Shown in pieces: positions 8,103-16,692 of a stretch of DNA of 64,000 bases. The notes under the pieces were generated by a model, which was not told the DNA's origin, did no database searches, and saw nothing but the letters and a program-made list of their open reading frames with translations. How positions within the stretch are numbered: position 1 is the stretch's first letter; every line of letters begins with the position of its first letter. The stretch comes from Streptomyces sp. NBC_00663. GTDB lineage: Bacteria > Actinomycetota > Actinomycetes > Streptomycetales > Streptomycetaceae. The DNA is taken from NCBI RefSeq assembly GCF_036226885.1, contig NZ_CP109027.1, forward strand, positions 7,874,001 to 7,938,000, written 5' to 3'. The position numbers and the translations under genes are program-made.

Positions 8103-8741
8103 ATGACTAGCACCTTCCCCAACATCTCCATCAGCACGGAGCGGTTGGTGCTGCGTCCCCTCGACGAGGACGATGTGCCCGCGTTGACCGAGATGATGAA
8201 CGACGAGCAGGTCGCGGCCTGGACCGACGTTCCCCAGCCCTTCACCGAGGAGAACGCGCGCGGCTGGATCAGCGAGTACGCGCCCACCGAACGCGCGGCG
8301 GGCCGCGGACTGGACCTCGCCGTCACCGAGTTCCTCACCCAGCGCCTGGTCGGCGTCGTCCAGCTGACGAAGACCAACTGGCACATCCGCGCCACGGAAC
8401 TGTCGTACATCATCGCCCCCTGGGCCCGCGGCGAGGGCTACGCCTCCGAGGCCGCGCTCGCCACCGCCCAATGGCTGTTCACCGACCAGAAGTTCGAGCG
8501 CATAGAGCTCCGCACGGCCGCCGACAACACCGCCTCCCAGCAGGTCGCCCAGAAGATCGGCTGCATCAGCGAGGGCGTCCTGCGCAACGCCTGCATAGCG
8601 CGGGTCCGCACCGAGGACGACACCTGGGCCGACGTCCGCACCGACTTCATCGTCTGGAGCCTGCTGCCGGAGGACATCGAGGGCGCGGGGGAGCAGTTGG
8701 CCGACTCGGGCGGTTTCACGTCGTACGGCGACTGGAACTGA
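8103..8741 (+). CDS. RimJ/RimL-type GNAT acetyltransferase
   Basis: This 212-residue protein has the start typical of the ribosomal-protein and drug acetyltransferase subgroup (ISTERLVLRPLDEDD). A core LSYIIAPWARGEGYASEA forms the acetyl-CoA loop, followed by ELRTAADNTASQQVAQKIGC. The ATG at 8103 is chosen. The gene is isolated between the met terminator and cobL. The acceptor is unknown; N-terminal protein acetylation and small-molecule detoxification are both possible. Confidence 0.85.
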   Translation: MTSTFPNISISTERLVLRPLDEDDVPALTEMMNDEQVAAWTDVPQPFTEENARGWISEYAPTERAAGRGLDLAVTEFLTQRLVGVVQLTKTNWHIRATELSYIIAPWARGEGYASEAALATAQWLFTDQKFERIELRTAADNTASQQVAQKIGCISEGVLRNACIARVRTEDDTWADVRTDFIVWSLLPEDIEGAGEQLADSGGFTSYGDWN

Positions 8742-8845
8742 ACCAGGAGGGGCGGACGGTACCGCTTTCCGCGTTCGCCGGGTCGACCAGGTACCCTCAC
8801 GGAGCCCGCCCCTGACGACCTGCGCAAACCTGGAGACTGACGAAG

Positions 8846-10057
8846 ATGGCCGACCGGGTCACGGTGATCGGCTGGGACGGCTCGCCGCTGACGGCCGCGG
8901 CCCGCGCCGCGCTCGGTGCCGCGACCCTGGTGGCGGGCGCCGCCCACCATCTGGAACTGCCCGAGGTACCGCCCGGCGCCGAACGCACCCGCCTCGGCAG
9001 TGTCTCGCTGGCCGCCCGCCGGATCGCCGGCCACCGCGGCACCGCGGTCGTCCTCGCGGACGGCGATCCCGGCTTCTTCGGAGTCGTACGAACCCTGCGC
9101 GCACCCGAGTTCGGCCTGGAGGTCGAGGTCGTCCCCGCCGTCTCCTCGGTCGCCGCCGCCTTCGCCCGCGCCGGCATGCCCTGGGACGACGCCCAGGTGG
9201 TCGTCGCACACCGCCGCACCCTGCGCCGCGCGGTGAACGTGTGCCGCGCCCACACCAAGGTCGCCGTCCTCACCTCACCGGGCGCCGGCCCCGCCGAACT
9301 CGGCCTCCTGATGGAGGGCGTCCACCGCACCTTCGTCATCTGCGAGGAACTCGGCACCGCACGCGAACAGGTCACGGTCCTCACCTCCGACAAGGCCGCC
9401 GATCACACCTGGCGCGACCCCAACGTGGTCATCGTCATGGGCGGCCCGGTCGCCGCGGCCGACGGCGGCGGCTGGATCGCCGGCCGGGACCCCGGCACCG
9501 GACCGCGCGGCTGGGTCCAGCCCGCCGACGCCTACGACGGCCCGCTCGGCGAGGGCGAGACCGAGGTGCTGCGCGCGGCCCAACTCGCCCGTCTCGGCCC
9601 GCGCGTCGGTGACCTCGTCTGGGACATCGGCTGCGGCAGCGGTGCCTTCGCCACCGAGGCCGCCCGGGCCGGCGCCGCCGTCATCGCCGTCGACCGGGAC
9701 CTCACCGCCTGCGGCCGCACCGACGCCGCCGCCCGGCGGTTCGGCGTCCAGCTCCAGATCGTCCGCGGCACCGCCCCGCACGTCCTGGAGAACCTGCCCG
9801 AACCGGACGTCGTCCGCGTCGGCGGCGGGGGAGCCGCGGTCGTCTCCGCGGTCGCCGACCGCCGCCCCCAGCGCATCGTCGCCCACGCCTCGACCCGCGA
9901 CGAGGCCGAACTCCTCGGCCGCGACCTGACCGAACACGGCTACCGCGTCGAGTGCGCCCTCCTCCAGTCCGTCGAACTCGACACCAGGGCCTGGACGGAG
10001 ACGGAACGGAGCGTCGCGTTCCTGCTCAGCGGGGTATTGCCCGACCGCACCGGGTGA
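8846..10057 (+). CDS. cobL: Precorrin-6Y C5,15-methyltransferase (CobL; CbiE-CbiT fusion)
   Basis: This 403-residue fusion acts in cobalamin ring synthesis, methylating C5 and C15 and decarboxylating precorrin-6Y. The N-terminal half (about 1-205) is the CbiE tetrapyrrole methylase, with VVLADGDPGFFG. The C-terminal half (about 215-403) is CbiT, with a SAM-binding DIGCGSGAFATEAARAG. The neighbour is the DMB/CobT fusion, so the two supply ring and lower-ligand steps. No cobalamin riboswitch is visible upstream. Confidence 0.93.
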   Translation: MADRVTVIGWDGSPLTAAARAALGAATLVAGAAHHLELPEVPPGAERTRLGSVSLAARRIAGHRGTAVVLADGDPGFFGVVRTLRAPEFGLEVEVVPAVSSVAAAFARAGMPWDDAQVVVAHRRTLRRAVNVCRAHTKVAVLTSPGAGPAELGLLMEGVHRTFVICEELGTAREQVTVLTSDKAADHTWRDPNVVIVMGGPVAAADGGGWIAGRDPGTGPRGWVQPADAYDGPLGEGETEVLRAAQLARLGPRVGDLVWDIGCGSGAFATEAARAGAAVIAVDRDLTACGRTDAAARRFGVQLQIVRGTAPHVLENLPEPDVVRVGGGGAAVVSAVADRRPQRIVAHASTRDEAELLGRDLTEHGYRVECALLQSVELDTRAWTETERSVAFLLSGVLPDRTG

Positions 10058-10216
10058 CCCTGTTTGTCCTCCCCGTGATCCTGTTGTCGTACTGCGCGCG
10101 GTAGGCTGGCCGACTGTTGTACCGCACCCCGTGGCCCGGCCTTTCGTTCGTCAATGTCCGGAAAACGCGCCCGTTTTGGGGTGGGTGTGGTACGGCAGAA
10201 CCGGAGGACGCGCAAC

Positions 10217-10384
10217 GTGGCGCAGTCCACAGCGGGCTGTCGCGGATCAACCTGTCGCGACGGGGGAACGGCCGGGACAATGCCAGTTAATGGCTTTGTC
10301 GTCTTTCTCGGCGGGCCGTTCGTGCCGCTGGGCACGCACGCTCGTTCTTCACTGCGGGGGCGGTCGGTGCGCCGTTCCCGGTGA
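10217..10384 (+). CDS. Possible small protein upstream of the CobT fusion
   Basis: This is a 55-codon frame starting with GTG, with GGAGG 9 bases upstream. It has two Cys, a short hydrophobic stretch (GFVVFLGGPFVPLG) and a basic tail. Third-position GC is lower than in neighbouring genes, so it may not be coding. It occupies the 367-base gap before the CobT fusion and could instead be untranslated leader. Confidence 0.35.
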   Translation: MAQSTAGCRGSTCRDGGTAGTMPVNGFVVFLGGPFVPLGTHARSSLRGRSVRRSR

Positions 10385-10424
10385 GCTGGTCGTAGAAGCA
10401 CTAACCGATGGGCGAGGGGTACGC

Positions 10425-13400
10425 ATGACCGACACCGGCCAGGTCCCGGGCGAGGGACTGCCGGAGAACGTAGGCATGGTGGAACAGCCGGGCGTCCCTG
10501 CGCACGGTGCGTACACCTACCTCTCCGAGACCACCGCCGAGGACGAAGACCTGTTGCTGCTGCCGGGCGCCCAGGGCGCATGGGGCAACGAGGTCGCCCC
10601 GCCCGCGCCGGAGCCCGTCGTCGAGACCGTGCAGGCGCCGTTCGCGGACGCGGTGCAGGAGCCGTTCGCCGACGCCGCGCAGGAGCCCTTCGGGCAGCCC
10701 GCGCAGGAGCCCTTCGGGCAGCCCGCGCAGGAGCCCTTCGGGGAGTTCGCACAGGGTGCCCCTGCGGAGCCTGTGCACGAGCCCGGTCCGCATGAGACGG
10801 CCGGCCGCGACAGCGGCTCCGTCGACCTCGGCGGCGTCCGTTTCCCCAACCCGCAGCCCGTCCCGTCAGCTCCTACGACGCCGATCCCGCCGATTACCCC
10901 TCGTCGGCCCCTGCACCTCGGCCCGCCCATCCCGGACGCCTCCGCGAGCCCGGTCCGCTCCCTCGCGGACCGCGGCCCCGCAGGCGCGCCGCCCCGCCAC
11001 GCGGGCCCGCCGACCACGGGCCCCGAGTACCTCGACGTCCCGCAGTCGCTGCGTGAGATGGCCCCGCAGGGCGCCGCACCCTGGGGCGCCCAGGCCCCCG
11101 CGGGCGCGGTGGCCCAGGCTGCCGAAACGGTTGTCCCGGCGATGGACCACGCGGTCCAGCAGACCCCGGAGCCGGTGGGCGCGGCCCAGGCCACGGTCGC
11201 CCGCCTGACGGGTGAGGCGGGGGTTGCCACGGCTGTGGGGCAGGCGGGGGGTGCGCCGTCGGAGGGCGTGTATCCGGAGGGTGCGCTTCTGGAAGGTGCG
11301 CCGTCGGAAGGTGTGTATCCCGAGGCCGCGTATCAGGAGGGCGTGCAGTTCGAAGGTGCGCAGTCGGAAGGCGTGCAGTTGGAGGGTGCGTATCCGGCGG
11401 CGCAGGCTCCGGTCGGCGGTGAGGATGCTCCCGTCGCCGGTGCGGTGTCCGACACGGACGGTGGGGAGCCGCCGGTGGCCGGGGAGGTTCCGGCCGAGGC
11501 TTCCGAGACCGGCGGTGCGGACCTGGCCGGTGCCGGTGCCGGTGCCGGTGTCGATGCCGAGCAGACCGCTGCCGTGGTGAACGGTGGTGAAGTCGGTCAG
11601 GCGGTCGCCGCCGAAGCCGCCCAGGCTGCCGGAGTTGAGGCCGCCGATACTGCGGGGCAAGCCGTCGACGCGACCCCCGTTGCGGACGCCGGGCAGGCCG
11701 CGGCCACCGGGGTCCTGCCCGAGGCCGTCGCCGGTCAGGTTGCCGAGGCTCCGGTTGTACCGCCGGGTGTCGAGCCGACGGTTCCGCAGGCCGCCGAAGT
11801 CACCGAGGCGCACGTGCCGCAGGCCCAGGGCGCCCCGGAGTCGCAGGTGCCGCTGCCTCCGGAAGCCGTTGCGCCCGAGACCGGGCAGGTCGCGGATGCT
11901 GTGGCGGCCGATGAGGCCGGGGAGGCTGCCGTGGCTGAGGCCACCGGCCAGCCCGCCGTGACTCAGGCTGCCGACTCCACCGCCGAAGCCGTTGCTCTCG
12001 CTCCCGTTGCCGAAGCCACCGACCCGGCTGCCACGCCGGAAGAGGTCACCCCCGCAGTCACCGAGCCGGAGGCCACCGTTCCCACGGCCCCCGCCCCTGA
12101 CGCCGCCGCCCCGACCGTCATCGCGCCCGCGCCTGAAGCCACCGACGCCGCTGCCGTAGCCGAGACGAGCACCCCCGTAGAGGCGGCTCCCGGCGAAGCC
12201 CCCGCCGCCACGCCCGAGCCCGCCCAGGTCGCCGAAGCCCCCGCCGCCCCGTCCGAGGCCCCCGTCGCCGAGACCGTGACCGTCTCCGAGCCCCCCGCCC
12301 CGGCTCAGGCTCCGGCGCTGGCCCCGGACGCCCCCGAAGCCGTACCGACCCCGCAGGCCGCCGAAGGCGTGACGCAGCCGTCGCAGCCCGAGGCGACCTC
12401 ACCGGCGACCGCCCCCGCGGCTCCTGCCACGGACACCCCCGAGGCGACCTCACCGGCAACCGCCCCAGCGACTCCCGCCACCGACACCCCCGCGACGGCC
12501 GTCGCCGTACAGATCGCGCAGCCGGAGGACACCGCCACGGCCGCCGACCCCGTCGCCGCCGCGGAGGTCATCGCCGTGGAACCGTCGCCCGAAGCCGCCC
12601 CCGGCGCCGAGCCGTTGCCCCACCCCACGGACCTCGCACCGGGCACCCCCGATCAGCAGACCGCGGCCGAGGCGGGAGCCACCCCTCAGCCGGTCGCCGC
12701 CCCCGACCCCGCGCTCCAGGTCGTGGACGCACCTCAGCCCGAGGTTCCGGCGACGGACGCGGCCCAGCCGGGATACCTCCAGGCCGTTCCCGTTCCCGTC
12801 CCCGCTGCCGCATCCGCGCAAGCCGACGCCCCGCAGCTCTCGGCCCCCCACGGGCTCATCGCCGAACCCGCGGGCCCCCAGGTGCTGTTCATGGACCAGG
12901 CCACGCCCGCGCAGACCCCCGGCGCCTCCGCCACTCCCCATCCCGACCAACCCCTGGGCCAGTTCGTCCAGGTGGAGGGTTCCGTGCCGACGACTCCGCA
13001 CCTCGCCCCCACTCCACCGCAGCCGCTGGTCCTCCCCGCGGAGGCCGCGGGGGACGCCGGGGCTCCGCAGGACCAGGCCGCGGTCCCCGCCCCCCGCGAG
13101 GGCGACGACCCGGAACTCGTGGAACTCGTACAGAACGCCGACGACCTGGACACCCGGGCCGCCGATCAGGAAGAAAGCACGGCCACCGTGGAAGAAGTAC
13201 GTCAGTCCACCGGCCCGGCCGCGCCCGCCTACGACGACGCCGAGCGCGAGGCCGTCCTCAAGGTCATGCGCGAGCGCCGCGACATCCGCAACGGCTTCCG
13301 CAGCGACCCCATCCCGCACGAGGTGCTGCTCCGCGTCCTGGAGGCGGCCCACACGGCCCCGTCCGTGGGCCACTCGCAGCCGTGGGACTTCGTCGTCATC

Positions 13401-14945
13401 CGCTCCGCCGACACCCGCCGCAGCATGCACGAGTTGGCGATGCGCCAGCGTGACGCGTACGCCAAGTCCCTCCCCAAGGGCCGGGCGAAGCAGTTCAAGG
13501 AACTGAAGATCGAGGCCATCCTCGACACCCCGGTGAACATCGTCGTCACCGCCGACCCGACCCGCGGCGGCCGTCACACCCTCGGCCGGCACACCCAGCC
13601 GCAGATGGCGCCGTACTCCGCCGCCCTCGCCGTCGAGAACCTGTGGCTCGCCGCCCGCGCCGAGGGCCTCGGCGTCGGCTGGGTCAGCTTCTTCGACGAG
13701 CGCGAGATGGTGCGGGCGCTGGGCCTGCCCGAGCACCTCGAAGTCATCGCCTACCTGTGCGTCGGGTACGTAGACGAGTTCCCGGACGAGCCCGAGCTGA
13801 TGCAGGCCGGCTGGTCCAAGCGCCGCCCGCTGTCATGGGTCGTCCACGAGGAGACGTACGGCCGCCGCGCCCTGCCCGGCGAGGAGCCGCACGACCTGCT
13901 CGCCGAGACCGTCTCCCAGATCCGCCCGCTGGACGCGAAGGCGCTCGGCGAGGCCTGGGAGCGGCAGAAGCGGATGACCAAGCCGCCGGGCTCGCTCGGC
14001 ATGCTGGAGATCATCTCCGCCCAGCTGTCCGGCCTGTCCCGCCAGTGCCCGCCGCCGATCCCGGAGCCCGCGGCGGTCGCGATCTTCGCCGGTGACCACG
14101 GCGTGCACGCCCAGGGCGTCACCCCCTGGCCGCAGGAGGTGACGGCCCAGATGGTCGCCAACTTCCTCGGCGGCGGCGCGGTCTGCAACGCCTTCGCGAG
14201 CCAGGTGGGCGCCGAGGTCTGTGTGGTGGACGTCGGCGTCGCGGCCGACCTCCCCGCAACCCCCGGCCTGCTGCCCCGCAAGGTCCGCGCGGGCACGTCC
14301 GACATGACCACCGGCCCCGCGATGACCCGCGAGGAGGCCAAGCAGGCCATCGAGGTCGGCATCGAGACGGCCCGTGACCTGGTCGCGGCCGGCAACAAGG
14401 CGCTCCTGACGGGCGAGATGGGCATCGCGAACACCACCGCGTCCGCCGCCCTGATCTCGGTCTTCACGGACACCGACCCGGCCGAGGTGACCGGCCGCGG
14501 CACCGGCATCAACGACGAGACCCTCGCCCGCAAGACCGAGGTCGTCCGCCGTGCCCTCGAACTCCACCAGCCCGACCCCGCCGACCCGATCGGCGTCCTG
14601 GCCGCGATCGGCGGCTTCGAACACGCGGCGATCGTCGGCCTTCTCCTGGGCGGCGCCTCCCTGCGCACCCCGGTGATCCTGGACGGCGTCAGCGCCGGTG
14701 CCGCCGCCCTGGTGGCCCGCGCCATCGCCCCCGAGGTCCTCGCGGCCTGCATCGCGGGCCACCGCAGCGCGGAGCCGGGCCACGTGGCCGCCCTGAACAA
14801 GCTGGGCCTGCGCCCCCTGGTCGACCTCGACCTCCGCCTCGGCGAGGGCACCGGCGCACTGCTCGCCCTGCCGCTGGTCCAGAGCACGGCAAGGGCGATG
14901 CACGAGGTGGCGACGTTCGACTCGGCAGGGGTGACCGAGAAGTAG
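10425..14945 (+). CDS. cobT: Giant fusion: low-complexity N-terminus, BluB-like domain, CobT
   Basis: This is a 1506-residue protein. Residues 1 to about 930 are Ala/Pro/Glu/Val-rich with short peptide repeats and no recognised fold. Residues about 935-1150 form a nitroreductase-fold domain like BluB (RRDIRNGFRSDPIP, then SVGHSQPWDFVV), which makes 5,6-dimethylbenzimidazole from FMNH2. Residues about 1156-1506 are CobT, which transfers phosphoribose from nicotinate mononucleotide to that base. CobT keeps both key glutamates in GEMGIANTT and LGEGTGAL. The ATG at 10425 is chosen. The fusion would couple making and activating the lower ligand of cobalamin. The N-terminal extension is far longer than either domain requires, and its role is unknown. 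Confidence 0.88.
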   Translation: MTDTGQVPGEGLPENVGMVEQPGVPAHGAYTYLSETTAEDEDLLLLPGAQGAWGNEVAPPAPEPVVETVQAPFADAVQEPFADAAQEPFGQPAQEPFGQPAQEPFGEFAQGAPAEPVHEPGPHETAGRDSGSVDLGGVRFPNPQPVPSAPTTPIPPITPRRPLHLGPPIPDASASPVRSLADRGPAGAPPRHAGPPTTGPEYLDVPQSLREMAPQGAAPWGAQAPAGAVAQAAETVVPAMDHAVQQTPEPVGAAQATVARLTGEAGVATAVGQAGGAPSEGVYPEGALLEGAPSEGVYPEAAYQEGVQFEGAQSEGVQLEGAYPAAQAPVGGEDAPVAGAVSDTDGGEPPVAGEVPAEASETGGADLAGAGAGAGVDAEQTAAVVNGGEVGQAVAAEAAQAAGVEAADTAGQAVDATPVADAGQAAATGVLPEAVAGQVAEAPVVPPGVEPTVPQAAEVTEAHVPQAQGAPESQVPLPPEAVAPETGQVADAVAADEAGEAAVAEATGQPAVTQAADSTAEAVALAPVAEATDPAATPEEVTPAVTEPEATVPTAPAPDAAAPTVIAPAPEATDAAAVAETSTPVEAAPGEAPAATPEPAQVAEAPAAPSEAPVAETVTVSEPPAPAQAPALAPDAPEAVPTPQAAEGVTQPSQPEATSPATAPAAPATDTPEATSPATAPATPATDTPATAVAVQIAQPEDTATAADPVAAAEVIAVEPSPEAAPGAEPLPHPTDLAPGTPDQQTAAEAGATPQPVAAPDPALQVVDAPQPEVPATDAAQPGYLQAVPVPVPAAASAQADAPQLSAPHGLIAEPAGPQVLFMDQATPAQTPGASATPHPDQPLGQFVQVEGSVPTTPHLAPTPPQPLVLPAEAAGDAGAPQDQAAVPAPREGDDPELVELVQNADDLDTRAADQEESTATVEEVRQSTGPAAPAYDDAEREAVLKVMRERRDIRNGFRSDPIPHEVLLRVLEAAHTAPSVGHSQPWDFVVIRSADTRRSMHELAMRQRDAYAKSLPKGRAKQFKELKIEAILDTPVNIVVTADPTRGGRHTLGRHTQPQMAPYSAALAVENLWLAARAEGLGVGWVSFFDEREMVRALGLPEHLEVIAYLCVGYVDEFPDEPELMQAGWSKRRPLSWVVHEETYGRRALPGEEPHDLLAETVSQIRPLDAKALGEAWERQKRMTKPPGSLGMLEIISAQLSGLSRQCPPPIPEPAAVAIFAGDHGVHAQGVTPWPQEVTAQMVANFLGGGAVCNAFASQVGAEVCVVDVGVAADLPATPGLLPRKVRAGTSDMTTGPAMTREEAKQAIEVGIETARDLVAAGNKALLTGEMGIANTTASAALISVFTDTDPAEVTGRGTGINDETLARKTEVVRRALELHQPDPADPIGVLAAIGGFEHAAIVGLLLGGASLRTPVILDGVSAGAAALVARAIAPEVLAACIAGHRSAEPGHVAALNKLGLRPLVDLDLRLGEGTGALLALPLVQSTARAMHEVATFDSAGVTEK

Positions 14946-14952
14946 GGCACAG

Positions 14953-14994
14953 AGAGGTGCCCGGCGCGGCGGGTTCTGTCGTCCGGGTACCTCT
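14953..14994 (+). terminator. Hairpin after the CobT fusion
   Basis: Two 12-base arms (14953-14964 and 14983-14994), paired with one G-T wobble, enclose an 18-base loop. It lies 8 bases after the stop codon. Confidence 0.7.
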
Positions 14995-15062
14995 GGCGCC
15001 CGGACGGCGCGGTGCCTGGCGGTCACTTGTCACTTCTCGGTGTGCCGCGGTGATGGGCGGGC

Positions 15063-15288
15063 GCTCCGCACGGCGGAACGGATCGGCATGACCGCCCCGC
15101 CGGGTGAGTGCTCCGCACGGCGGAACGGATCGGCACGACCGCCCCGCCGGGTGAGTGCTCCGCACGGCGGAACGGATCGGCATGACCGCCCCGCCGGGTG
15201 AGTGCTCCGCACGACGGAACGGATCGGCACGACTGCCCCGCCGGGTGAGTGCTCCGCACGGCGGAACGGGTGGGCACGACCGCCCCGC
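15063..15288. repeat. Five-copy 47-bp tandem repeat
   Basis: Units begin at 15063, 15110, 15157, 15204 and 15251, with an exact period of 47 and only one to a few changes each; the last is about 38 bases long. Each unit opens with GCTCCGCACGGCGGAAC, which contains a TCCGC/GCGGA inverted repeat, and most end with CCGCCGGGTGAGT. A period of 47 is not a multiple of three, so a coding role is unlikely. The rest of the gap before cysG holds only a possible promoter. Confidence 0.95.
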
Positions 15289-15344
15289 ACCCGGCAGTGA
15301 CGCCCAGCCACCGGACACCCGACCCGCCGAACCCGCCCACCCCT

Positions 15345-15350
15345 TAAAAT
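15345..15350 (+). promoter_or_regulatory. Possible -10 element for cysG
   Basis: TAAAAT stands out in GC-rich DNA, 46 bases before the cysG ATG. No convincing -35 lies 16-18 bases upstream. Confidence 0.3.
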
Positions 15351-15395
15351 CTGCACGTCAGGGCCACCGCCAAGCCCCCGGAGGAGCCGCCCCTC

Positions 15396-16628
15396 ATGGC
15401 CGAAAACCCCGCCTACCCCGTAGGCCTCCGCCTCACCGGCCGCAAGGTCGTCGTCCTCGGCGGCGGCCAGGTCGCCCAGCGCCGCCTCCCGGCGTTGATC
15501 GCGGCGGGCGCGGACGTCCTCCTCGTGTCCCCCGAGGCGACCCCCTCCGTCGAAGCCATGGCGGACGCGGGTGAGATCGCCTGGGAGAAGCGCCCCTATG
15601 CGACCGGTGACCTCGCCGACGCCTGGTACGCCCTGATCGCCACCAGCGACACCGCGGCGAACACCGCGGCCTCCGCCGAAGCCGAAGCGCATCGCGTCTG
15701 GTGCGTCCGCTCCGACGACGCGGACCGGGCGACAGCCTGGACCCCGGCCACCGGCCACAGCGAGGGCGTCACGGTCGCCGTGCTCACGACCGACGCCAAG
15801 GGCCGCGACCCCCGCCACACCGCCGCCATCCGCGACGCGGTCGTCGAGGGCCTGCGCGACGGCACCCTCGTCGCGCCCCACCACCGCACCCGCACCCCCG
15901 GTGTCGCCCTCGTCGGCGGCGGCCCCGGTGACCCGGACCTGATCACGGTCCGCGGCCGCCGTCTCCTCGCCGAGGCCGATGTCGTCATCGCCGACCGCCT
16001 CGGCCCGCGCGACCTTCTCGCCGAACTCCCGCCGCATGTCGAGGTGATCGACGCGGCGAAGATCCCCTACGGCCGTTTCATGGCCCAGGAGGCCATCAAC
16101 AACGCCCTGATCGAGCACGCCGTGCAGGGCAAGTCGGTCGTACGTCTGAAGGGCGGCGACCCCTACGTCTTCGGCCGTGGCATGGAGGAGCTGCACGCCC
16201 TCGCCGAGGCCGGCATCCCGTGCACCGTGGTCCCCGGCATCTCCAGCTCGATCTCGGTCCCGGGCGCGGCCGGCATCCCGGTCACCCACCGCGGTGTCGC
16301 ACACGAGTTCACGGTGGTCAGCGGCCATGTCGCCCCTGACGACGAGCGCTCGCTCGTCGACTGGCCCTCGCTCGCCAAGCTCACCGGCACTCTCGTGATC
16401 CTCATGGGCGTCGACAAGATCGGCAGGATCGCCGAGACGCTGGTGGCGCACGGGAAGTCCCCGGACACCCCGGTCGCCCTCGTCCAGGAGGGCACCACCG
16501 CCGCCCAGCGCCGGGTGGACGCCACCCTCGCGACGGTCGGCGAGACGGTCGTGCGCGAGGACGTGAAGCCCCCGGCGGTGATCGTCGTCGGCGCGGTCGT
16601 CGGCGTGGGCCCGCAGGCATCCGCGTAA
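15396..16628 (+). CDS. cysG: Siroheme synthase CysG: uroporphyrinogen-III methyltransferase with precorrin-2 dehydrogenase domain
   Basis: This is a 410-residue bifunctional enzyme. Residues about 1-155 form the NAD-binding precorrin-2 dehydrogenase/ferrochelatase part (KVVVLGGGQVAQRR). Residues about 168-410 are the SAM uroporphyrinogen-III methyltransferase (LVGGGPGDPDLITVRG, LKGGDPYVFGRG, VPGISSSISVPG). The product precorrin-2 leads to siroheme and to the cobalamin ring, which fits the nearby cobL and CobT genes. The ATG has GGAGGAG upstream. It is shorter than E. coli CysG (457), mostly in the linker region. Confidence 0.92.
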   Translation: MAENPAYPVGLRLTGRKVVVLGGGQVAQRRLPALIAAGADVLLVSPEATPSVEAMADAGEIAWEKRPYATGDLADAWYALIATSDTAANTAASAEAEAHRVWCVRSDDADRATAWTPATGHSEGVTVAVLTTDAKGRDPRHTAAIRDAVVEGLRDGTLVAPHHRTRTPGVALVGGGPGDPDLITVRGRRLLAEADVVIADRLGPRDLLAELPPHVEVIDAAKIPYGRFMAQEAINNALIEHAVQGKSVVRLKGGDPYVFGRGMEELHALAEAGIPCTVVPGISSSISVPGAAGIPVTHRGVAHEFTVVSGHVAPDDERSLVDWPSLAKLTGTLVILMGVDKIGRIAETLVAHGKSPDTPVALVQEGTTAAQRRVDATLATVGETVVREDVKPPAVIVVGAVVGVGPQASA

Positions 16629-16692
16629 CCCCGGGTAACCCAACTCGTACCCAGCCGTTGGCACCGCACCCAGAGCAAGGCAGTATCACCCT

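Noticed and set aside
8742-10424. Cobalamin riboswitch upstream of cobL or the CobT fusion
   Set aside because: I looked for the conserved B12-box-like core and found none in either leader. A covariance-model search would settle it.
10131-10424. N-terminal extension of the CobT fusion to 10131
   Set aside because: The frame is open, but the ATG at 10425 is better placed and the upstream part lacks gene-like codon use.
15063-15288. CRISPR array
   Set aside because: The 47-bp units are directly adjacent with no unique spacers, and no cas gene is present.
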